This document shows, one piece after another, positions 38,381-51,397 of a DNA stretch of 64,000 bases (its first letter is position 1; every line of letters starts with the position of its first letter). A model generated the notes under the pieces. It did not search any database. It saw only the letters and a list, made by a program, of their open reading frames with translations, and was not told the DNA's origin. The stretch is from Flammula alnicola. Its lineage: Eukaryota; Basidiomycota; Agaricomycetes; Agaricales; Strophariaceae. The DNA is taken from the NCBI GenBank assembly GCA_015499995.1, contig JADNRV010000007.1:372001-436000 (forward strand). Direction: 5' to 3'. The translations under genes and the position numbers were made by a program.

Positions 38381-39282
38381 ACTGCCGCCGGGCTTGTTCT
38401 ACGATGAAGAGACATTTCTTCTGATGAGACGTCAAACCGGCCGCATGACAGGAGATGAAAGGGCCGACCCCTTATCGATGCTGATAACTAGGTAATAAGA
38501 TGTTCATATCGATGCTAGCGACGGCGTCGCCTCACTATCTCGCAAAAAAAACGTGTAAGACATGTGTTTTGTTTTACCTCCTTAGGCCCTTCGGTACCTT
38601 GTAAGCGGGAAATTTGAATTGGTGAAGGGTTAGGTGAGGAACACATACCCTCATGTAAGCTTTTAAAGACAGTCTGACCGTCATTCTCAGGTTCACCCAT
38701 CGGAAATAGGTCATTCGCGAAGCAAGTCAACACTAAGACCATTGTTATTATGGCAGCAGGGTCCTCCCTAACGTTATGAAGAAGAGAGAGAAAAATCCAA
38801 GCATCGATCTGCTGGTGTCATTGCGACGGTTATTGAAATTCCTCTTTTCTGGGATGATGAGGTCCACGATATGGTGTATGGGGAATGCCTATCGGAGTCG
38901 CTGAGAACCTTGGTGCAGATTTCGGTAGAGAGTGGTGATCAAAACTGGGATTTTGCCTTAAGATGTACTAGTATGATCGTCGGACGACATGGCGATGTGG
39001 AATCAGGACATGATTTGAGACACGGAGGTTGTAGACAGTCGGAATCCGAGGCGATCTTTTGTGGAGGTATCAGTACACGAGTTGCTCGAGGAATTGGAAA
39101 ATCGATATGAAAGGATATTGGAAGGCCTTAAGCGTCCTGCCTTTCTCGTAGTTGGTTGGGCATTACGACAAATGGATTCATGTTTGTGGGGAAATATTTC
39201 ATTGGAAATCCTTGACAAATTAACACTTTCTGATACCTTGCGGGTAATTCGGCCGCCACAATTACGAGCGAATGGCCTATGA
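38381..39282 (+). CDS. Unrecognised locus, possibly a multi-exon or decayed gene
   Basis: Several coding-like stretches lie in line on the plus strand: GLFYDEETFLLMRRQTGRMT (near 38395), EIPLFWDDEVHDMVYGECLS (near 38840) running into RTLVQISVESGDQNWDFALR, and, in another frame, VHELLEELENRYERILEGLK (near 39070) running into RPAFLVVGWALRQMDSCLWG and a stop near 39282. I recognise no family. The stretches are separated by stop codons in each frame, so either introns and missing bases hide one gene or this is a relic. It directly follows BLM10. Confidence 0.3.
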
Positions 39283-40843
39283 CAATAATATTACATGGAT
39301 CATCTTCGACTTCCTACGTCTTCACTGTCAGTGATGAATGGATTCGTTCGATATCGAATCGATGATCACAGTGCGTCCTTAAGGACAGCTTCAGTGGATT
39401 GGGTGTATTTTTGCTTTTCATGAGTTGTCAATGCTCTGGAGTGTCATATGAAGATATGCATCAGACCCGTGGCGTTTATAAATAAAATAAAACATTGAAG
39501 AACTTCGTATGTATAATAGGGCAGAAGTTTCGCGGGCCTTCAAATATATGGAGACATTGGGGTAAGACCTCGTTTTTGGGGAGAAGCCATGTTTGCAGAG
39601 GCATGAGTTTGAGAAGCAGTGGATCGATAATCATCTACGTACATATACAGATCCTATATTTGAGTTCGAGGATGGAAAATAATAAGTTTGTTAGCGCTCG
39701 CCGCTCAGCCGAGAGTGGAGTTCCTCCTGGCTGTGCCCTGCATTGTGATGTATCATTTGATAAAGTTTACATAGACTCAGAGGCTCTCTAAGACCCACTG
39801 AATTCTGACATGGAACGGGAACGGTGGAGATTATGGAGGATAGATAGAACACTCCAGTGACGAGAAATGAACATTTCACATCGATGGTAGAAGTTCTAGG
39901 AGCGAGGCAGTGGCTCGACGGGGAGACGAGACCCGAAATCGATGGATGTAAATGATTTTCCATCGATGGCGATGATCAGAGAGACATGTTTATGACCTTG
40001 GAATGAATACTGAGCCAAAGATCAGTGATGCAATGATTGATGGTCTGTGATCGTAGGTGATCGTGTCTAAACTTGGACTACACGTGGACTACACGTGATC
40101 CAAGGCTGGGTGGGAGATGAAAGATTTGCACCTGCGACGTTGGAGGAGACGGTGCCGAGGACTGTGAAGATTTACAGGCATCTGACGGTGGGCGGTGAAA
40201 AAAGATTTGGTGAAACTTGATTTTCAGAATTTGTTGCGATGAAAGGATGAATGGTGGGTGCTCGGGTCGGAGATTGAACTGCAGTGATGGGCGTCCTAAA
40301 AGGAATGAACCGATTAAACGAGAGAGAAAGAGATGTGTGTTTCTCGAGTTTTGTGCTGGATAATAGCCATCGATAGCATCGACGACGGCGAGTTGGCTGA
40401 GGGTTATTTTGTGCATTGAGGGATTGTTGACGCCCAAAAAGCTTGACGTGATGAATTATTGGGGAAAGAAAGGGCACGTTGCCTGCGATCAAAAAGGTTG
40501 AGGAACTGACGCCTGCCGTCTGCCTCGCCTTCTCCTCCCTCCTCTCATCACTTTTATAGCCTCCAATCCTCTTTTCCTCCCCAGTCGTCACCAAGCCACA
40601 GACACGACATCTCACGAACTTCTTTCACGTTGCTTCCCTTTTTTATACCTATCTCGTCGTCCCCGAGCTCTCAACATCGCCCAGGGGTCCTATCTAACAA
40701 ATATCGTCCTCGCTTATACTCTACTTTTTTTTATCTCGCAATCATCGGAATCCCAGCAAGTCTTTAATTTACTGGTCAGTTTCACCTCGTTAGATGCTCT
40801 CCTTCATTCTTTCCTCAAGTACGCACGTTCTGACCCACAGTAA
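39283..40843. promoter_or_regulatory. Long 5' region of the CCCH zinc-finger gene
   Basis: About 1.5 kb without a convincing gene. The last 300 bases are very pyrimidine-rich on the plus strand (CT tracts near 40560-40800), typical of a fungal promoter and 5' UTR. Open frames on the minus strand opposite the CT tracts look like chance. A tandem E-box repeat lies at 40075-40097. Confidence 0.5.
40072..40104. repeat. Tandem 11-bp repeat carrying two CACGTG boxes inside a short inverted repeat
   Basis: GGACTACACGT occurs twice without a gap (40075-40085 and 40086-40096), and each copy ends in CACGTG with the next base. The pair is framed by CTTGGA (40072-40077) and TCCAAG (40099-40104). It could be a paired bHLH/bZIP binding site upstream of the CCCH gene. 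Confidence 0.75.
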
Positions 40844-43731
40844 ATGCACGCTACAGTCACGACCGCATCCACAACTACGTCCCACTACCTCAACTCGTCA
40901 AACCAATTATTATCGCCCATATCTCCAACCCAACGTCCTTTAGCCGTTAAAGATTCACTTGGTTGGTTCTACCCACACGAATCCAATCTTGAACCCAGTT
41001 TCGAGGTACGCCGCCCACCCCCGCCACGTGTTGTTGACCCTGTTATCCTGATTTTCCTATCGTTTTCATCTTTTCTTGCCTTCAGAATTGGAATTTCTCC
41101 GCTCCTGACACTACCATTCAACTCAATACCACTCGCCGGCCTCTAGTTGCAACTTTACAGAAACTTTCAACTTCCAACATGCCTGCTCGTACTACTGAAA
41201 ATTCCGACCGAGCTGTCCCTAATGGTGGCCAGCGCTGGAGGTACAACAGCAACGGTCAATTTGTCGACATGGGGGCAGAATCTGCCAGCTGGGAACTCGC
41301 TGATGAGATTGGTCGCTTGAAGATCGGTGATGTCACCGCAGACACCGACGACCCTCGTGTTGCCATCCGCACTCCTCCCAAGTCAAAATTGGCTTCCGCC
41401 GCTGTTGCACAGATCTCCGAGTCCAGTCCTTTGGATTCGTCTTCGAATACCAGTGTTGGTTCTTCTCCTCACGTCTCCGACCACCCAATATCTCATTCTA
41501 GAGGGTCGTCGGCCGACACCACACTCTCAAGTTCCCGTGACTCAGTCTCTGGAAATGCTCTGTTGGCGCATCCTCCAATGAAGGCTGCCCCAACGGAAGC
41601 AAAAGAAAGACCCCATTCATTCAGTGGCGGACTTTCCAGTGCCGATCTGCGTCGCCTGCAACAAGTCGGAGATTCCGATCACGATCGACAGTTGCAGCAA
41701 CAACAACAACAACAGTGGTATCGCGAGCATAATGCCGAACAGTTGTCTTATCCCTCCCTCACTAATCAAGTTCACCGCCCCGTACCCCAACAAGTGTTTA
41801 ATTACCCTCCTAACGCCAACGGACTCCAACCCAGCGATCGTGATCATGATGATGCCCAATTAGATTACAATGCGTCCCAGCAGCAACGAAACTATGGCCC
41901 CGTACCTCTTCATATCAACCATGGGCTAGTAATGAACCCTATGAACGCTGGGGCTCCGCCTCAGTTTGTTCAAGTCCGACCTAATAATGCGATCCCGGCG
42001 ATGACTTACCGTCAATCTCCTAGAAATTTTGCCCCGCAAGCCCCGAACCCTGCCGCGCTTGGTTACGGAGGGACTCACCATACGTCACATCTCTCGCTTG
42101 GTAACACGCAGCAGCTCTACGAGATGATGCTTCCTGGGCCGCCTCCTGATAGCCATCACCCCGCGGTTACTCGTGTCCAGCAGCAACATAACGTCTTTCG
42201 AGGAGCTCATCACCATTCAGCTTCTGACCCTTCTGCTGCGATTCGCGATGCCAATGCTCTTGCGCTGCTGAACAACAACATGCAGACTTTCAATCCTAGC
42301 ATGTTCCAGCCTGGCATGCCTCCGCAGGGCATGACGCCCATGTACGCCAACCAGTATTATGGTGCCCAGGAGTTGGCCGTCCAGCAGGTTATGGCTGCGC
42401 GTCTCCAGGCTCAATATACTGGCTCGTATGGTGCTGGAGCTCCAACGTTGCCCAGCGAGTCGGGTATTGCGAGCCCAACGAGCTCGAGCGGTCAAACTGG
42501 TCCTAGTGCGAACAACAGGAAGCTGGGCTTGTACAAGACCGAGCTGTGCCGGAGCTGGGAAGAGAAGGGAACATGCCGCTATGGGGCAAAGTGCCAGTTT
42601 GCTCATGGCGAGGACGAACTCCGAAAGGTGTCGAGGCATCCCAAGGTAAGGTTTCTTAATTTTCTTCGCCTGATCAAGTGACTTATTTCTTGGATTATTC
42701 CATTTATTCCATAGTATAAAACCGAGATCTGCAAGGTGAGATGATTTCTTTTAGTTCAGATAAGCCATTCTTGGTACTGATCAGCGTATTTTTTTATGTA
42801 GACTTTTTGGGTTTCTGGTTCGTGCCCATATGGAAAGAGGTGTTGCTTCATCCACACGGAGCTTTCGTCCTCTGGCACTCCTGCGACTGCAGGTACTTCG
42901 GAGAACACCCCACCCCAGCCTCAGGCTGACGGTCGGGAACGCTCGAACAGCGACCCTGATGCCTCGTCGTCCGTGTCTCTCCTCGCTCGTATCTCGCAGC
43001 GTTCCCAGCAAGAGTCGTCCTCAAACGCGTCGTCGACTCCTGTCGACATGAACGCGACCAATGGCTTCCAGTTTACTCGCCCACCGACTGGCTCGTTGAG
43101 AGTTGATACCTCTGCTTTGGACGGACCTTCTGTCAAGCAAAACAAGTCTGCATACCCCTCTTTCGCTAGTAATGGTATTTTACTTCCGGCCCCCGAACAC
43201 ATCGCAGCAAAGTCACCTGCACCAGTCACTGCAGGGCCTGATCTAGGGAGACACAACCTTGCGCGAATGGAGATCGTCGGCTACCCAAATGTATGTTGTC
43301 TTTGTATTTTCATGAATTCTCGATCATCACCTTTGACTAACATGATATTCGCCTCTTTTTTTTTCTAGCATCAGAAAAAGAACAGCACCGCGTCTTCTAC
43401 TTCCAACTCTAATCCCCGTCACTCGTTCAGTGGGGAGGCTGACCTGACCTTCAGTCCGTCGCCGCCTGCTTCTGGACATGCGTTTGGGCAGCACACTTCT
43501 GGTGATAGTCCTCAGCCCGGCCCGACTGGCCCGCCACGAGTCAATGGTCATGTGCGCGCAGGCAGCGCCGGTAATTGGGGGGCGTTCTCGCGCAACAGCC
43601 ACCTTTCGACTTCAACTTCGGCTTACCCTCATGGCCCGAGTCCTGCTGGTGAGATCATGTCGAATTCGCCTTGGTCTAGCACGGAGCTGGCGGTTGGGAC
43701 CTCGCGTCTTCATGAGAAGGCATGGGCTTGA
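40844..43731 (+). CDS. Tandem CCCH zinc-finger RNA-binding protein (TIS11/tristetraprolin type)
   Basis: Predicted AU-rich-element mRNA-binding protein that promotes mRNA decay. Start [20 protein letters not shown]; exon 1 ends at SNLEPSFE and is spliced to [20 protein letters not shown], which runs in frame into the long second exon. Upstream of the fingers lie Ser-rich blocks and a short glutamine run (about 41692-41715). Finger 1 is [20 protein letters not shown]; a 21-nt exon (42715-42735) encodes the linker YKTEICK, the start of finger 2, completed as [18 protein letters not shown]. Both fingers are Cx8Cx5Cx3H with the TIS11 lead-in YKTE. The C-terminal half is Ser/Pro-rich and ends SRLHEKAWA. 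Regulation of target mRNAs is inferred from the family. Confidence 0.93.
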
Positions 43732-44366
43732 TTTTGATTTATGAATTCCAGTATTCCTCGTTCCAGCTTCCTTTTTCTGAATAGTGTTTTCCTCCCCCTT
43801 TTTTTTCTTGCTGCCCGCAAGGTCGGACACTGTTATATCCCCCGTCATCTGTGTTGTGAATTGTGCTATAGTTTTTTTTACCCACGTTAGGTTGGAATTT
43901 TCGCTACATACAGACATACATACATATATAGCTTGGCTTGGCTCTCTTCAATGTGTTTCCCACCTTCTCTTCAGCTCCTTTCTGTCCGTCCATATCTCTC
44001 TCCTTCTGTCTGTCTCCCCCAAAATGACCCGTCACGACCACGTCTGATCTTGCCGCACGATCTTGATCACCCATTACTAGCCTACCTTATTCCTTTTTTC
44101 TCATACATCGCAACTCGTCGTCGTCCAACATCATGTTTTTTATTCCATCTCAATTCAATTATGATTCAGTACCATCGTCAACCAATTATGATACGACCAG
44201 TAAGTATGAATATGAGTATGAATACCGGGCCGAAAAGAAAGAAGAAAAAACCAGAGAAAGCGCTTGCATAAACAGATGGCACAGCAATAGAAGAAGATTA
44301 AATGCTACTAACTATCACACATCTAGATAGAGCAGAAAAAGAAAGGGAAAGTAGAACGCGTAAATA
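43732..44366. other. Convergent intergenic region
   Basis: 3' flanks of the CCCH gene and the kinase gene; T/C-rich with a short purine-rich GAAAAGAAAG stretch. No gene seen. Confidence 0.5.
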
Positions 44367-45909
44367 TCAAAGGTCTAAAGATCGAATAGCCTTGCGGAAA
44401 GCAGCCATCCGTCCTTTGGCGTAACCGATATAATCAAACTCCGGCTCAGAGACAGCTGCCTCTATGTCTTCTCTCGCTTGGACGATGCCCCAGATGGCCC
44501 ACCCAGCATGCGACGCAGCACCCCAGATAAGAACATCCCTATCCAATTCCGTAATCATGCCGGAAAGAGTGGTATCGTCCAATCCGGGATCTTCTGCCAG
44601 CAGCGAGGTGTGTTGGATGTAGGAAGTATAGAAATTACGGCGCTCTTCGAACGTGGGATAACGGGAAGGCGTGAGGAGATGGGGTGTGGGACTGTGGTAG
44701 TTGGCCGTCCACTCGTGGAAGTGGTTCGCGATATCGTACGCTGCTGGGTTGGGCCCGGCGTACTCAAAATCGACAACAATGATCTAGAGGTAAAAAGTTT
44801 GTCCGTCAGGCGAAGAGTTTTTTAAAAGAATATCAGAATATCGTAATATGAACCTGACGGTGTTCATCCACTCCCTCGCTGCCGTCTTTGAGTCGCAAAA
44901 GATTGCCATATTGTGCATCATTATGTGCGAAGACCCGTCGTGTGCCAAAGCTGCGTGGTCGACTCAAAACCCACGCCAGATATCGTTCCCATTCTTTCCT
45001 GAAGGAAGCTAGGTTGAGCTCCTGTCTTGTAGTGTCGGAGACAGCGGGTAATTTGAGGACCTCTTCAGCTGAAGTGAGCCATGAAGTCACGTTTACCGCG
45101 ATTGAGAACCTCATGGATGTCAAGGATGTTACACCTATCGCTTCGATGTCAACGGAATGCAGTTCTGCCATTCGTGCCCCAATCCATGTACTGATTTGAG
45201 GGTCACGAATGTCAGTGGCAGTCAAGTCACTGAATCAAAGTATTCCTCTATTCTTCCGTTGTCAAACGTTCCGTACACTTGAGGGCCAATCTTGTACCGG
45301 GAAGAAAGGACATGCAGAATGTGGAGTTCTCGGGGCCGGGATATAAGACACCCTGAGGAGGAACCATATACCCGGAGTAGGAAGGTTCGGGCAGACGGTA
45401 CGGACGGGCATGATACGAAAAACACAGCGTTCGTCAGCGCTCCCGAGACTCTGCGAATGTCGATGTCCCCCGGAGAGATTTGCCCGGCGGACCACCCGTG
45501 GACGTGGACCTTTCGCAGGATTTCTAGAAGCTGTGATCCAAATAGTGGTTTCTTGTATTGTCTGTATCGGAAAACTTGTGTTAGGTGTGTAGTGCGGGAT
45601 TAACGATAGAACCAGACCATGATTCGTTTGATTCATGTTCCTTGGTTCAGCTGCCAATGGCGTGCCCTTAAGAAACGTGAATTGCAGCAAAATGCTCTCA
45701 CCTTGCATCTAATTTAATCTTTGCATGCGAAGTCCCTCTAGTCGAACCACATCTACATTGTTTTCCGCCAAACGAGATGTCGATGCACTGACGAGTAGAT
45801 CCGCAAGGCTTTGTACAGAGTTTGTGAAAGTGTCGGAAACCGATGAAGCCGTTGGTGTGACCAGTGAAGAAGACGAGGATGAGAATCCTGGAGATAATAC
45901 AGGAACCAT
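44367..45909 (-). CDS. Choline/ethanolamine kinase
   Basis: First enzyme of the Kennedy pathway, phosphorylating choline or ethanolamine with ATP. Readable in order: KIKLDARQYKKPLFGSQLLE, the nucleotide loop VSGALTNAVFFVSCPSVPSA and TFLLRVYG, RYKIGPQVYGTFDNGRIEEY, then Brenner's catalytic motif FAHNDAQYGNLLRLKDGSEG and the metal-binding IIVVDFEYAGPNPAAYDIAN plus HFHEW. It ends AAFRKAIRSLDL. The N-terminal exon is unsure: an ATG at 45909 opens a Ser-rich frame (MVPVLSPGFSSSSSSLVTPT) that must change frame before TSHAKIKLDAR, by a small intron or a missing base. Which of the two substrates is preferred cannot be told. Confidence 0.9.
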
Positions 45910-47970
45910 GATTTTAGGGTGGTGTATCGTTAGAAAAGCCAAAGGACGTGTATTGGGTAGAGGTCCAAGATAAGAGTAAAGGCTCGGCAAAGTCGTCAGT
46001 GTGATCGCCTGTCTTAGGCTTACTCCACGCCGCTGTTGTTTTTGGTCGTGTGCCTCCAAATGCCCTTTCCGTAATTCAATTCAGTTCATCAAGCCATATT
46101 GTACGAGTATGTTATTCTGGATTATCGTCCTACGAGCGTTACTGTTGCCCAACAGCACACTGCTTTGCCATTCGCCTTTGACGTTGACTATGCGGATCGC
46201 CGTGAATTATTCGACTGGAGAAACCAAACCAATCCAGGGATCTGCGCCAGTGCGCCTCGAGGTCAGAGCACACACTTGTCTAGACTCTACTCAATACACC
46301 TTTTGGTGTTACTAATCTGCGAAACAAAACTTCTTCGAGTCGGTATCGCCGCTGCGAACCCTGGCGAACCACGTCCTTATGCCCGCCATCGGTCTCCTTT
46401 GAACCTCGATGGATCCAGCACAAAAGGATCAGGTCCCTGATCAATGAATCTGCACGTTGTTGACATCTACATATGTTCCCTTTTTTTGGAACAGGTGGTC
46501 ACCGTATTCTCCACATCATGATTGGCAGAAAGTGGCGACCCCTCTTCCTTTCATTAAACTCTACCTGGTCCGTTTTTGCAGCATCTGTACATGTAAGCCC
46601 AGGGTTCCTCTTCTTTGTCCTCGCTTCAGACTGATTATTCTCCAATGTCCTTCCTTTACACGTTTAGATTATCATCGATGCTTCCTAGATTTTAGTTCCG
46701 CTTCCAAATGTGAACTGGTCGATGTTCATCTTACTGTGATTGACGATCACATGCAAACGATTTCGGAGTGCAGTGGTTGACAGCCTTGACATACCGATTG
46801 ACCGATACATGTAAAAAGTTGCAAGGCCTCCCAAAAATGAGGCGGCTCTTTTGCAGCACGTCCGGTAATACGGTCCGGTCCTTTCGATCCCGCAAGCCAA
46901 TCCGCATTAGGATCCAATCCGATCCAGGTTCGTCTCAAACTTTATCGCGAGTTGACCAACCTATGAACGCTATTAGCAGAGGTCCCTATTTGACTATAGC
47001 CGCTTTCATTAAGATAATGACCTCGCTTGCCGATAACCGGCTACCAGTGGTAGACCGACGGGGAAATGAATAATTTTATTGTCGTTGCAGCCCCAACGGC
47101 ATAAAGGAATCCTGTCCTCGCGATTGCTCAGAATAAAAACCGTGATCTGTGGGTAGTGGTATAGTTCTCTCTACCAATCACAAAGGTTACTTTTCCGCCA
47201 ATTGAGGCACTGACCTATTCAATCCTAGAAGGAAAGTATGCCCCTCATCGAATCTGCCAGATCTACGGTTTTAACTTCATTTTAACGTTCTTAGTTTTCA
47301 TGTCTAAATGTCCCTAGAGCTGCTAACGAGGCGGCGTCCAACTTATTAGCGGGTTCTTACGGTATCTCCTTTGTTGAAATTAACATAATCTAACAAACTT
47401 AGTCTAAGTTAAGCGGCCTAAGGGCACTACGTACGCAATTTGAATTCCTTCGAAATGCGTCATCAGAATAACAGCCACTTTTGCTCCTTCGTGGCTCCTG
47501 TAATCTTTGTCTGACCTTGTGCCGAATCAGAAACATAACCGATGGATAGTAGACGTGTCCTTGGATAATTGGGTTCTTTGAGCGATGGAATGCTTCTGAA
47601 GTGCTCGTCTTAGTGATCCAGCAACGTTGAAATTGTTTGAACAACATATTATCCTCGGACACCGCGTGCGGGGATAACATGACTAGCTCTGTAAGGCCGA
47701 TGCTTTGAAACGTTTCGTCATTGGATATTTGTAGACAATTCTATACACATATGTTACAGCGGAGGTGTGGTCCAAACGGTTGGCGAATTTTCGGAAGTTG
47801 CGCCATATCTTTGAGATGGAAATCAACCTTTTTGAGCCCATGAGAGAAGTCACGACCTTTGTCTGGTTTGCATTGCAGGTCGTCTGATATTTTTGCTCAC
47901 TTTGCACGTTCCCGGGTGCCGTTCTTGCTCTCTGAGGTTCAACACATGTGAGCAAGGTCATTACACTTGC
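45910..47970. other. 2 kb region without a convincing gene
   Basis: Open frames of 60-110 codons occur on both strands (for example 46099-46440 plus and 47399-47680 minus) but none has a recognisable domain, consistent splice sites or a coding look. I see no terminal repeats or transposase-like motifs. It is the longest apparently non-coding stretch here and may be a decayed element. Confidence 0.4.
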
Positions 47971-50531
47971 TCACACTTTTTCGTCTTCCGCCGATGATTG
48001 AGTTGTTGACGTCGTGTGAGTTTCATTGGGTTCGTCTACATCAGAACTTGACATCCTTCGCAACGCGAACGATATCTAATAACTCATGAGCGACGCAAAC
48101 ATTGGATATTTTAAAAATCTTACCAAGAAGGCGACTCCCAAGCATGGGGCGCATACGGTCCAAATTAACTAAATGAAAGCTTGAATTGGCCCTCAGTTCG
48201 AAGAAGATGGAGACATACCCTGATGGAGGTTGATATAATGTGAAGAACTTCTTCCTTAAGGACAGGGGGTAGAGATTTTATTGCGCTATAATTGATTGAT
48301 GAAGAATTATCATTGAATTTGAGTTCAGGCGGTAAACGAGTGGACGCCTCCGCGTAAAAGATTGTGCCTGCTACAGCCTTTACATCCATTCAGCGAGGAA
48401 TGTCAACAACAGCAGGGTAGACTTACTAAACCAACAGTGGCACCAGTGAAGCGCACGAGGAAGAATGCACTTGTTCCCGTAGCAAGTTCTTCCCTCTTGA
48501 GAGCACGAGTAAAAACCTGATAAGGAGCGTGGAACAACATTCCGAGTCCGATGCCAGCGACTAAGGGGTAGGCAATCTGGGAGGCGATGCTGGCATACTC
48601 GTTCAGAAGGTTCAGCAATCCTAAAAGAAAGTTACAGATTAGACAAGTCCAAATAAAAGATCGACCGACGTACCAAAACCCAAAGTAGAGATGAAAAGGC
48701 CTATTGAGATCGTCCTATTTTGACCGCTGGTGTCATGCGTTCGTCGTTGGCAGTACCCAATAAACCATGCTACTGGCATCGATGCCAAAGAAGACCCGAG
48801 AGAATAAGGAAGAAGTTTCATCCCTGACTGCAGTGGAGTAGATCCGTTGGCGGCCTATTTCTGGTGTTAATTTTGATAATTCGAAGATAGAAGATCTGAC
48901 AAACCTGGTAAAATAGCGCCAGATAAAATGTCCCGCGGTGAATGCAAAATTGTGGAGAAAAGTAATGAATAAAATAGAAACTGAAGTAATCATTAGTGGC
49001 TACTCTCGACGCAGTTAAACAACAAACCTATTGTATATCTTGAAAAGCGGTCGCGGGAAATAAGGAGTCTCGAGTTGTATATTTCTCATAGAAGCCGCCG
49101 CAGATGAGAACGGCAGTGCCAATAATAATCAACGACAGCGTAGAGGGAGAACTCCCTGCAATTAAACGTTCGGACATACCCAAAAAAGATGTCAAGAAGT
49201 TCACTCACAACCTAATTGAGTAACGAAACTGAATCCGATGATGATGCAACTTGTTCCACCCATGAATAAAACCCTATTTCAGGTCGTCTTTGTGAATTAT
49301 GCGGAATGTGGTCATGGATGAAAAACCTACATCCAACGAAGTCGAACCGACGCTCAACGTCCGCCATGATGCATTCGATGCTCTCTTGAACTCGACCCTG
49401 CGTAGAGATATCGCCAGGACAACGTATGCAACAAAGCATACAGGAAGATTGATGTAAACTGATGGCCTGTCAGAAGTGTTCTGAAAAGATGGTCTATGCA
49501 CTTACATCCCCATCTCCATCCCGTAGAACTTGCGTTTCTACCTTGAAAACAGACATATCCTCAGCCTCGGCCAGGTAAAAATTAATAACAGACCTCTTAC
49601 CGCTAAATAGACCACCGATGAGTGGCCCAGCAATAGCCGAACAACTCCAAGTGATGCTCAAAGCTTGAGACCAAGTCGCGCGTTGACGTACTTCGACCAA
49701 CTCTGCGGTAATAATCCAGACTGCACTTACGATGCCGCCTCCGCCTATTCCAGCTATTTCGCAATTGATATTAGTGTATAGCTCGTATCTCCAGAAGACA
49801 AATGGAATCACCAAGGGCCCGAGCTGCAATGAGCCAATTAATGGACTGGAGCCGCCATCATGAGTATTACAAAGAAGATAAGTACTTGAAGAGGCGACAG
49901 ACCTGAGCAGCGCCACATAAGGCAGAGCCAAGTGCAAATATGGCAATGCTAGAATAAAGAACGTTCTACAGGCAAGCATGAGAATTAAACCCTCGAATAA
50001 AAAAATTCAAGCTAACCTTGCGTCCAACGAGGTCTGAAACTCTTCCATACAAAGGCTGGAACGCGGTTTGTGTAAGCATGTACGCAACACCGACCCAGGT
50101 ATACTGGATTTCAGAGGCCCTCAAGTCGCTCGAAATCGTTGGCAGACTTGTAGAAACAATTGTCTACAAAAGTCCCGTAAGTTGTAGAACATTCATATAA
50201 GTAAATGCAGGAATGCTCACAGCATCCGTGGTGGCTAGGAAGAGCGTCAAAGCGGCACTGTAGAATAGCTGAGGTAAGATTATATGAAACGATAGAAAAA
50301 GTATGTGTCCAACCCTATGTGGACTACGAGTAGCTGAAATGTAGAGAGCTGAAAGGACTTCTGCGCGTCGAAGGAAGAGGTCGACTTTGTCGTTATACTG
50401 GATGCTGAGCCACTGTCTGACGCGACGACTGTCGGTGAGGGGGGTTCAAACACCTCTTTTTCTTCAACGACGCGACTGGGCAAAGCTTCCGGCCATCCAG
50501 AAGGGCTAGTAACAGAGAGATCAGGCAGCAT
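47971..50531 (-). CDS. Major facilitator superfamily transporter, 14-helix drug:H+ antiporter type
   Basis: Proton-driven exporter of the DHA2/TRI12-like group in the plasma or vacuolar membrane. After a cytosolic N-terminus rich in Ser/Thr (MLPDLSVTSPSGWPEALPSR), exons give ALTLFLATTDATIVSTSLPT, ISSDLRASEIQYTWVGVAYM, the loop motif PLYGRVSDLVGRK (motif A), GIGGGGIVSAVWIITAELVE and the antiporter motif C region SITWSCSAIAGPLIGGLFSG. VYINLPVCFVAYVVLAISL and LGMLFHAPYQVFTRALKREE, GTSAFFLVRFTGATVGL follow. The last exon is hydrophilic and ends SSAEDEKV. Many exons. The join before VYINLP did not resolve cleanly by eye and may hold another missing base. Substrate unknown. Confidence 0.88.
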
Positions 50532-51397
50532 AGGTGGTGTAGGACTTAGTATTTCTGCTTCGAATGAAAAGCTAGTCGAAATCCATGTTCTCCACCTGAC
50601 TTTATAGCAAGTTGAGTGGCTGAATCGCGCCAGGAAATATGAGATCGGGGAGCGCGATTTGACATGGTGTTGTCTTTACCAAAAGAGAACACAGTTTGCT
50701 TAGAGGATTAAACTCCATCGAGTGGTAGGACTTGTGTAAGGATAGACCCTTGCAAGAGATCTCGGGAACCGATTTTAGGTTCTGAACATAAGATTGCCGA
50801 GATGCGAGCAAGCCCTTTGTTCAATTTGAACAAGTCTGAAAGCCATTGGCGAAACGTTGTTCATGCGGGGATCCATATGAAAGAGGGGCGTTGATGTGAA
50901 CATGAATTGCCACCGTCGAACCTTACCGCCAGGACTTTGAGAAGAAGAAGAAGCCGAGAGCGGGTGGTAAGTACCAAATGGCAAAGAGCCACCAGTTTGG
51001 CCAAAGAACGACCAGGGCCTGCCTGGTCATGACCGTAGATCGCAAACAAGATCGCAGGTACGGGGTAGTGTTCCAAAAAAGACCGATCCTTTCTCATTTA
51101 CACGCTTTTCTGCCTTCATCCGGATAAAATAAAATTCGGTATATTTTGTGGCGCAGATTCGCACGCGTCTAGGTTGTGGGTGTCTGCTTACTCCTGAATT
51201 ATTATAATACGTATTATTTGCTAGGCTTCGAAATCCGTTTGGAGGGATGTGTCTATTCTATTTCTTCACCCAGAGGCTCGCTTTCCCTCTTCCTTCGGTT
51301 CGTCCTCGGTAGTCTTTGAGATATCTAAAGATGAATAAGCATATGAGAACTCCCGGTCAGTGACCCCGCAATGTTAGAAAACATGCCATGAGGAATT
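50532..51397. other. Intergenic region
   Basis: MFS promoter and MDJ1 3' flank. The four open frames of 60-80 codons show no coding signature. Confidence 0.45.

Noticed and set aside
40172..40615. A 147-codon minus-strand open frame
   Set aside because: Lies opposite the CT-rich 5' region of the CCCH gene; its composition (Ser, Pro, Phe, Arg) follows from the tract bias.
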